A DNA stretch of 64,000 bases from Caldilineaceae bacterium (GTDB taxonomy: Bacteria; Chloroflexota; Anaerolineae; Caldilineales; Caldilineaceae): positions 1 to 64,000 of the forward strand of contig JAJDXQ010000030.1 of the NCBI GenBank assembly GCA_022823185.1, given 5' to 3'. The stretch's first letter is position 1, and the number at the start of each line of letters is the position of its first letter. The position numbers and the translations under genes were made by a program. The notes under the pieces were generated by a model, which did not search any database, had not been told where the DNA came from, and saw only the letters and a program-made list of their open reading frames with translations. This document shows positions 58,420 through 64,000 of the stretch, one piece after another.

Positions 58420-60342
58420 ATGGAAGAGAGTACAGGATCGTTTACGCCCCTATTGATCGTCATCGCGCTGGCATTTTTTGTACCGCTCTTGCTCACGCGC
58501 TTTGAGCGGCTGCGGCTGCCCATTGTCGTCGGCGAGATACTGGCGGGAATCGCCATCGGCCGGAGCGGTTTCGGCTGGGTGACGCACGAGGATCAACTGC
58601 TAACGCTGTTGGCGGAGTTTGGCTTCGTCTTTCTGATGTTTCTGGCAGGCATGGAGATTGATTTCGCCAGTCTCAATATCGAGCTGCCGGGGTCTTCAGC
58701 CGAGGGCAAGGCGCATGCAGGGATTGGAAAAGCAGGAGGCCGACGCAGCCGCAAATGGGGGCCGCTATCGACAAGCGCATATAGTTTCCTGCTGACCCTG
58801 GCGCTTTCCACGATCGTCGGGGTTGTGCTTTTGCGGATGGGTCTGGTCAGCAATCCATGGATGATGGCGCTGATCATGTCGACGACGTCGCTGGGCGTGG
58901 TCATGCCGGTGCTCAAGGAACAGGAGCTGATTCGGGGCCGCTTCGGCCAGACGATCCTGATTGCCGCCCTGATCGCGGACTTTGCCACCATGATTCTGAT
59001 CACGGTGGTGGTGGCGACAGTGTCACACGGATTGACCCTGGACATTTTGTTGATCAGCGTGTTGTTTGTGGTCTTTTTCCTGTTTTACCGCCTGGGGATT
59101 ATTTCGTTGAACCGGGTGGAATCGCTGCGGCGCACGCTGGAGGATCTCAGCCATACGACGGCGCGCATCAAGATCCGGGGCGCGTTCACGATCATGTTGC
59201 TATTTGTGGTGCTGGCGGAGGTTCTGGGCGCGGAGATTATACTGGGCGCATTCATGGCGGGCGCGATGCTCTCGTTGCTGTCGACGCGTGAGGATTTGGA
59301 GGCGATGCATCAGTTGGAGGCGGTTGGGTTCGGGTTCTTCATCCCCATCTTCTTCATCATGGTGGGCGTGGATTTCAATCTTGGCGTCCTGCTTGGGTCG
59401 ACCGATGCGCTGCTGTTGCTGCCGTTCCTGGTCCTGGCGGCTTTTGTGGTCAAAGTAGGACCGGCGCTGCTGTTTCGGTTTCAGTTTACGTGGCGCGAGA
59501 CGTTTTCGGCCGGCTTCCTGCTCTCTTCCCGTCTTTCATTGATAATTGCCGCATCGGCAATCGGCCTCAATTTGGGGATCATCAGCGAGTCGGTGAACAC
59601 GATGATTATCCTTGTGGCCATCGTGACCGTCAGCGTCGCCCCCTTGATTTTCAGTCGCATCGTCCCGCGAACTGAGGAAGAGACGGTGCATCCCGTGGTT
59701 GTATTCGGAGCGGAGAGATTGGGACTCCAGGTTGCTGAACAGCTGAGGGGCCACAACGAGCATGTCGTCATCGTGGACGCGGACGCCAATCTGACGGCGA
59801 GGGCGCGGAGACGCGTGTCGAAGGGGATTGAGGTGCTGCAGGCGGATGTGGATGAAGAGGGAGGGAGGCTTGCCGAGCACCTGGACCTTGCCGACACCGT
59901 TGTCGTTACGATCAGCGACACGGACCGCAACCGGCACGTTTGCCACGTGGCGCGCACGCGGTATGGAATCAGCCACATTGTGACCCTTGTAAGAGAGACC
60001 AACCGCCTGTTGGAATTTGAGGCGCTGAACGTGACCGTCTTCAATCCTTCGTTGGACCAGGCCGCGCTGCTCAGTCTACTGGCGCGCAATCCGGACATTT
60101 ACGACCTGCTGACCCGGACCGATGACAACAAGGAGGTTTCGGAGGTCTGGGTCCACAATCACGGGTACGATGACATGGCGCTGCGGGAGCTCCCTTTACC
60201 CGGTGACGTACTGATCCTGTCGATTCGCCGCGACGGCGAGTTTATCGTGCCGCGGGGCAACACACAGCTGACATACGGAGACCATCTGACGCTGGTCGGC
60301 ACCTTCGATCATCTGCATGACGCGCGGGCGCTGTTTGCATGA
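58420..60342 (+). CDS. monovalent cation:proton antiporter with TrkA-N/C domains (KefB type)
   Basis: 640 residues. Residues about 5-410 are a CPA2 sodium/proton-exchanger domain with about 12 helices (FVPLLLTRFERLRLPIVVGEILAGIAIGRSG; FGFVFLMFLAGMEIDF). Residues about 425-540 are a TrkA-N/RCK NAD-binding domain (PVVVFGAERLGLQVAEQLRGHNEHVVIVDAD), then a TrkA-C domain to the end (LRELPLPGDVLILSIRRDGEFIVPRGNTQLTYGDHLTLVG). It exports potassium or sodium in exchange for protons and is gated by nucleotide. Divergent from recD2. Confidence 0.92.
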   Translation: MEESTGSFTPLLIVIALAFFVPLLLTRFERLRLPIVVGEILAGIAIGRSGFGWVTHEDQLLTLLAEFGFVFLMFLAGMEIDFASLNIELPGSSAEGKAHAGIGKAGGRRSRKWGPLSTSAYSFLLTLALSTIVGVVLLRMGLVSNPWMMALIMSTTSLGVVMPVLKEQELIRGRFGQTILIAALIADFATMILITVVVATVSHGLTLDILLISVLFVVFFLFYRLGIISLNRVESLRRTLEDLSHTTARIKIRGAFTIMLLFVVLAEVLGAEIILGAFMAGAMLSLLSTREDLEAMHQLEAVGFGFFIPIFFIMVGVDFNLGVLLGSTDALLLLPFLVLAAFVVKVGPALLFRFQFTWRETFSAGFLLSSRLSLIIAASAIGLNLGIISESVNTMIILVAIVTVSVAPLIFSRIVPRTEEETVHPVVVFGAERLGLQVAEQLRGHNEHVVIVDADANLTARARRRVSKGIEVLQADVDEEGGRLAEHLDLADTVVVTISDTDRNRHVCHVARTRYGISHIVTLVRETNRLLEFEALNVTVFNPSLDQAALLSLLARNPDIYDLLTRTDDNKEVSEVWVHNHGYDDMALRELPLPGDVLILSIRRDGEFIVPRGNTQLTYGDHLTLVGTFDHLHDARALFA

Positions 60343-60460
60343 GTTTGGAGAGCATCACGGGGACAGCCGCGGGACGAACCCGGCGGGCGCCGGATTCACA
60401 GTTTGGCGCTTGGATGCTGGGTGAGGGAAGACCGGGGGTCTTGGGGGAACTCGGACGCAG

Positions 60461-60988
60461 TTACGATGGCTGTGTGTGAGCGGCGCCCTGCGAGCCGTTG
60501 GCCTGTTGCCAGCGTGCGTGCGCCTTGCGTACGACCAAGCGTGTGGCCTCCTCCATGGGAAGGTCGCCCAGGCGCTGGACGGAAACCCAGGCGACGTCGT
60601 CAACGTCATCGGCGGCGGCGATGTTGCCGCCGAGGAAGCGGGCCCAGAAGTCGATCACGACATAGTGATAGCGGATGCGCCCGTATTCGTCGCGATGGAT
60701 GGGCTCGAAGAGGTCGAGCAGCTCGACGATTTCGATTTCGGCTCCGGTCTCCTCGCGAACCTCGCGCGCGACACCGGCGCGCACGGGTTCGCCCAGGTCC
60801 AAGAGGCCGCCGGGCAATGCCCACATTCCCTGAGCAGGCGGGCGGCCGCGTTCAACCATCAGGCTGCGCCCTTCGTTGTCGAGAACGACGGCGGCCACGG
60901 CCACCAGCGGCGCGGGGGGATATTCGCGATTGATGGTCACGGGGAAGGTTGCGCTGGTCCGGGCGTTCTCGTCTTTCACGTTTAACAC
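60461..60988 (-). CDS. NUDIX hydrolase
   Basis: 175 residues from GTG 60988; another GTG three codons on is possible. The Nudix box GGLLDLGEPVRAGVAREVREETGAEI (G-x5-E-x7-REVREETG) is intact at about 82-107; the fold begins APLVAVAAVVLDNEGRSLMVERG. It hydrolyses nucleoside diphosphates linked to another group, such as ADP-ribose or oxidised nucleotides. Its start overlaps the end of the HAD gene by 7 bases, so the two are coupled. Confidence 0.92.
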   Translation of the reverse strand: MLNVKDENARTSATFPVTINREYPPAPLVAVAAVVLDNEGRSLMVERGRPPAQGMWALPGGLLDLGEPVRAGVAREVREETGAEIEIVELLDLFEPIHRDEYGRIRYHYVVIDFWARFLGGNIAAADDVDDVAWVSVQRLGDLPMEEATRLVVRKAHARWQQANGSQGAAHTQPS

Positions 60989-61776
60989 CAGGTCTCGATG
61001 AGGGCGGGCAGTTCGGGCAGCTCTTCGATGACCGCGTCGGGCACGATACTGTCGACCAGGCGTTGGTCCTCGGCCAGGGGGATCATGCGGCAGAGTACGG
61101 TAAGGGCGCCGATGGCCTGGCCGCCGGCGACGTCGTGTTTGAGGCTGTCCCCGACACAGACGATTTCATAGGGTTCTGCGTCCCAGCGTTGGAGGGCGAC
61201 GTCGTAGATTTGTTGATCGGGTTTGCGCCATTCGACGGCGGCGCTGCTGAGGCAGACATCGAGGAAGGGGCGCAGGCCGGTATAGTCGACGATGCGTTGG
61301 AAGATGCGGTCGCTGGCGTAGTTGGCGATGACGGCCAGCGGGAAGCCGGCGGCGTGCAGCTGCTGGAGGAGCTCGAATGCGCCGGGCATCGGTTCCCAGG
61401 CGGTCATTTCGGGCGCGTAGAAGAGATCGACGGCGCGGCGCAGGACGTCTTCGTTCATGCGCGAAGCGGGATAGCCGACGAACTGCAGCAGGAAACTGAG
61501 TGTGTCGTCGGCGGTGTGTTCTTCCTGTTCGTCGTCGGATTTGGTTTCGGCGAAGATTCGGGCTTCGATAAGGTGGTCCTGGAATTCGTCGGGCAGGTCG
61601 GTCATGCCGGTGGAGCGCATATAGGCGACCGCGGTCCGCGCGCCTTCGCGCATCAGCTCACTGAGAGGGCGGTTGAGCCGCGCGAGCGTGTTGTCGAAGT
61701 CGAAGATCAGTCCTTGAACGAGCTTGCGGGGGCGAAGCCGGGCGGGTTCGCCGCTGAAGAACTGTGACTGGGGCAC
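60982..61776 (-). CDS. HAD-superfamily hydrolase
   Basis: 264 residues, GTG start. Nucleophile motif LIFDFDNTLARLNRP (about 24), a cap domain with FLLQFVGYPASRMNEDVLRRAVDLFY, motif II VIANYASDRIF, motif III Lys in EWRKPDQQIYDVAL and motif IV VCVGDSLKHDVAGG. A small-molecule phosphatase of the phosphoglycolate-phosphatase-like group. Coupled to the NUDIX gene. Confidence 0.92.
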   Translation of the reverse strand: MPQSQFFSGEPARLRPRKLVQGLIFDFDNTLARLNRPLSELMREGARTAVAYMRSTGMTDLPDEFQDHLIEARIFAETKSDDEQEEHTADDTLSFLLQFVGYPASRMNEDVLRRAVDLFYAPEMTAWEPMPGAFELLQQLHAAGFPLAVIANYASDRIFQRIVDYTGLRPFLDVCLSSAAVEWRKPDQQIYDVALQRWDAEPYEIVCVGDSLKHDVAGGQAIGALTVLCRMIPLAEDQRLVDSIVPDAVIEELPELPALIETWC

Positions 61777-62001
61777 TGTGTTCTGCTACTTCCGTTGCCA
61801 GATTGAGGCCGAATTGAGAGCGGGAACCGTTCAGGATGCGGAGAGGTTTCGCAGCCGCTTATGCGCCTAAGTATGCGGAGTGGCGGCCCTGGATGTCAAA
61901 TCGGCGCGGGGGTCTATTGGCAGGCGAAGCGGGTTCAGGGCGTTGGGCAGAAGGCTCGCCGAACTTTATCCCGGTATGTGGATTGCAGTGCCAGGGCGTG
62001 C

Positions 62002-62007
62002 TATACT
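62002..62007 (+). promoter_or_regulatory. extended -10 promoter of the MBL genes
   Basis: TGCTATACT (TATACT at 62002-62007) is an extended -10 element; no good -35 box is seen. It lies about 75 bases before ATG 62083 in the 306-base divergent gap 61777-62082, which shows no other content. Confidence 0.4.
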
Positions 62008-62082
62008 CGGCACTTATCGCGGTTGTCGCGCGTTTCATCCGAATGGGGGCAGATAAGCCTCTCACAAAGTGATGTCAGGACG

Positions 62083-62976
62083 ATGCCTTATTCATTGAAG
62101 ATTGGTTCCATTCCGTGTCATATTGTCAGTGACGGGCGCCAGCTGGTAGACGGCGGGGGCTTTTTTGGTCTCGTGCCGCGGGTGCTGTGGGAGCGGGTTA
62201 TCCGCCCGGACGACAAGAACCGCATACCTGTGCAGATGCGGTCGCTGCTCATACCGACATCAGCGGGGTTGATCCTGTTGGACCCTGGCCAGGGAGACAA
62301 GCTTACGGGCAAGGACCGGATGATCTTTGGCATGGACGACAGCAGCCAGCGCCTGGCGGCTGATCTGGGCCGCGTCGGGTTCAGCCCGGAGGATGTTGAT
62401 TTCGTGTTGATGACGCACCTTCATGCGGACCATGCCGGCGGCTGCACCAGGTGGAGCGATCCCGCCGATCCGGAGAGCGAGATCGTCCCCTCTTTTCCCA
62501 ACGCCCGTTATCTGATACAGCGCATTGAGATGGCCGAAGCGGCTTTCCCTAATGAGCGGACGCGGGGAACCTACTTCCCAGAAAACTGGGAGCCGCTGTG
62601 GCGGACCGGCCAATTGGAGATTGTGGACGGGGATCAGGAGCTGGCGCCCGGTGTGCGGTCGGTAACGGCGCCGGGGCATACGGCGAGCATCCAGGCGGTG
62701 TGGGTTGAGGACGGGGGCGAGTCGTTGTTGTTCCTGGGGGACGCGTGCAGCTGGGCGGCGCACATGGACCGGCTGGCGTGGGTGCCGTCGTTCGACCTCG
62801 ACCCGATGCGCAGCATAGAGGGCAAGCGCAATCTGCGGAGAGAGGCTTTGGATAAGGACGCGCTGCTGGTGTTTCAGCATGACGGCCAGATTGTGACCGG
62901 GCGGCTGCGTCCCGGGCCGCGTGGGCCTGTGGTGGAGCCGGAGATCACGGAGGAGGCCTGGCCGGGCGGAGCGTAA
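62083..62976 (+). CDS. MBL-fold metallo-hydrolase (first of tandem pair)
   Basis: 297 residues from ATG 62083; the track's 74-residue upstream extension has no matching sequence in the paralog, which starts at the same point. Metallo-beta-lactamase fold: LLDPGQGDK, the metal motif THLHADHAGG (HxHxDH), TAPGHTAS and FLGDACSWAAH (third His/Asp region), VFQHD. Lactonase or related hydrolase (AHL-lactonase-like layout). No signal peptide. A nearly parallel copy follows 159 bases later. Confidence 0.9.
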   Translation: MPYSLKIGSIPCHIVSDGRQLVDGGGFFGLVPRVLWERVIRPDDKNRIPVQMRSLLIPTSAGLILLDPGQGDKLTGKDRMIFGMDDSSQRLAADLGRVGFSPEDVDFVLMTHLHADHAGGCTRWSDPADPESEIVPSFPNARYLIQRIEMAEAAFPNERTRGTYFPENWEPLWRTGQLEIVDGDQELAPGVRSVTAPGHTASIQAVWVEDGGESLLFLGDACSWAAHMDRLAWVPSFDLDPMRSIEGKRNLRREALDKDALLVFQHDGQIVTGRLRPGPRGPVVEPEITEEAWPGGA

Positions 62977-63135
62977 CGCAGGTTGCGATATCCGTGCTTT
63001 GCGGGCGCCTGGCTTCGCATTCCCGATGGACCGGAGACTTGAGCCGGGGCGTGCTGCGCTTGCAGGTAGCCGCGCTGGATGAGCGATACGACTGCGTATT
63101 GGAATTGCGGGGAGACAGATTCACAGGAAGAGGCT

Positions 63136-64000
63136 ATGCCCTATACATTAAAAATAGGTTCGATACAGTGTCATATTGTCAGCGACGGCCAGCAGTTGAT
63201 CGACGGCGGCAGTTTCTTTGGTCTCGTGCCGCGCGTATTGTGGGAGCGGATCATTCGTCCGGACGAGAAGAACCGGATCCCGGCTCAGATGCGCTGCCTG
63301 CTGGTTGAGTCGCCGGATGGGTTGGTCCTGGTGGACACGGGCCAGGGAGACAAGATAAGCGCCGAGTACCGGCGCAGGTTTGGCATGGACGACAGCAGCC
63401 GGCGGTTGGAGGCGGATATGCGGCGGGTCGGTTTCGGGCCGGAGGATGTCGATATCGTGCTGCCGACCCATTTGCACGCGGACCATTGCGGCGGCAATAC
63501 GCGCTGGAGCGATCCGTCCGATGCGGGGAGCGAGGCGGTCGCCACCTTTCCGAACGCCCGTTACCTGATCCAGCGCCTGGAGATGGCTGAGGCGACATTC
63601 CCCAATGAACGCACACGGGGCCATTATTTTCCTGAAAACTGGGAGCCGCTGCGGGGTACGGGGCAGCTGGAGATTGTGGACGGGGATCAGGAGCTGGCGG
63701 CGGGTGTGCGGTCGGTTACGGTTCCCGGTCATACCGCGGGTATGCAGGTTGCGTGGGTCGAAGACGGCTGTGAATCGCTCCTTTTTCTGGGAGACGCGTG
63801 CAGTTGGGCGGCGCACCTGGAGCGGCTGGCGTGGGTGCCGGCCTTTGACCTGGAGCCGATGCGCAGCATCGAGGGGAAACGCAATTTACGGCGAGAGGCG
63901 GAGGAGAAGGACACGCTGCTGGTATTCCAGCATGACAGCCAGGTTGTGACCGGGCGGTTACGGCCGGGCGCGCGGGGGCCTGTTGTGGAGCCGGAGATTC
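63136..64000 (+). CDS. MBL-fold metallo-hydrolase (second of tandem pair, cut by window end)
   Basis: An open frame from ATG 63136 to the window edge (288 codons seen, no stop), missing from the ORF track because it is unfinished. MPYTLKIGSIQCHIVSDGQQLIDGGSFFGLVPRVLWERIIRPDEKNRIPAQ aligns directly with the first copy (MPYSLKIGSIPCHIVSDGRQLVDGG). THLHADHCGG keeps the HxHxDH site, and GHTAGMQ, FLGDACSWAAH and VFQHD are also kept. Clearly a tandem duplicate; the substitution level says it is not a very recent one. The track ORF 62994-63308 crosses its start in another frame and is spurious. Confidence 0.92.
   Translation, partial: MPYTLKIGSIQCHIVSDGQQLIDGGSFFGLVPRVLWERIIRPDEKNRIPAQMRCLLVESPDGLVLVDTGQGDKISAEYRRRFGMDDSSRRLEADMRRVGFGPEDVDIVLPTHLHADHCGGNTRWSDPSDAGSEAVATFPNARYLIQRLEMAEATFPNERTRGHYFPENWEPLRGTGQLEIVDGDQELAAGVRSVTVPGHTAGMQVAWVEDGCESLLFLGDACSWAAHLERLAWVPAFDLEPMRSIEGKRNLRREAEEKDTLLVFQHDSQVVTGRLRPGARGPVVEPEI

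Noticed and set aside
62994-63308. 104-codon ORF before and over the second MBL gene
   Set aside because: Wrong frame; the frame from ATG 63136 aligns with the first MBL copy.

Overview
The window looks like a chromosomal segment of a high-GC, free-living or host-associated member of the Chloroflexota (Caldilineaceae/Anaerolineae-like). This is inferred from gene style, not from a marker gene: Tat- or Sec-exported 'LAAC' solute-binding lipoproteins, a surface propeller with a long Thr/Pro linker ('TPTPDPNAP'), many phytanoyl-CoA-dioxygenase-like (PhyH) proteins, BNR/sialidase-like proteins and ABC importers without their own ATPases. There are no rRNA, tRNA or CRISPR features and no phage or transposase genes.

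Region 1 (1-4.25 kb) is a visibly AT-richer accessory patch. It holds a small AT-hook protein, a perfect -35 promoter driving an AlbA_2 (Schlafen-type) protein with two or three translationally coupled small partners, and on the opposite strand a Panacea/DUF4065 (SocA-like) protein immediately followed by a two-TM protein. The last pair is laid out like a Panacea toxin-antitoxin (PanTA) module.

Region 2 (4.25-36 kb) is a large catabolic region: four PhyH dioxygenases, three D-2-hydroxyacid dehydrogenases, an HpaI-type aldolase, three sialidase-like propellers, two DppBC-type importers, a GH-like TIM-barrel protein, a ribokinase, two epimerases, an NHL-repeat protein, a Gfo/Idh/MocA oxidoreductase, a PIG-L deacetylase, a GH32 fructosidase and a sarcosine-oxidase-like flavoenzyme. 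The likely theme is uptake and oxidation of decorated sugars, sugar acids or N-methylated compounds; no substrate can be read from the sequence. Two genes here are broken by single lesions: a sialidase with an in-frame TAG and a PhyH with a one-base frameshift. A divergent pair of good sigma-70 promoters (8133-8238) separates the dehydrogenase/aldolase operon from the sialidase/transporter operon.

Region 3 (36-44 kb) is one long minus-strand operon-like run: CUT1 sugar-type binding protein, two permeases, SDR, zinc-lacking MDR, zinc MDR and a BKACE enzyme. In all three importers of the window a stem-loop lies between the binding-protein gene and the first permease gene.

Region 4 (44.5-64 kb) is more housekeeping-like: a Cys-rich protein, a large lipoprotein built of three tandem modules with a clear rho-independent terminator, a MurE-like ligase translationally coupled to the surface propeller (this pair is flanked by two copies of a G-rich intergenic repeat), an alkaline-phosphatase-superfamily enzyme, RecD2 helicase overlapping a sugar-phosphate isomerase gene, a KefB/TrkA-type antiporter, NUDIX and HAD hydrolases, and two tandem MBL-fold paralogs. 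The second MBL gene runs off the window and is missing from the ORF track. I recognised no classical transcriptional regulator in the catabolic region.
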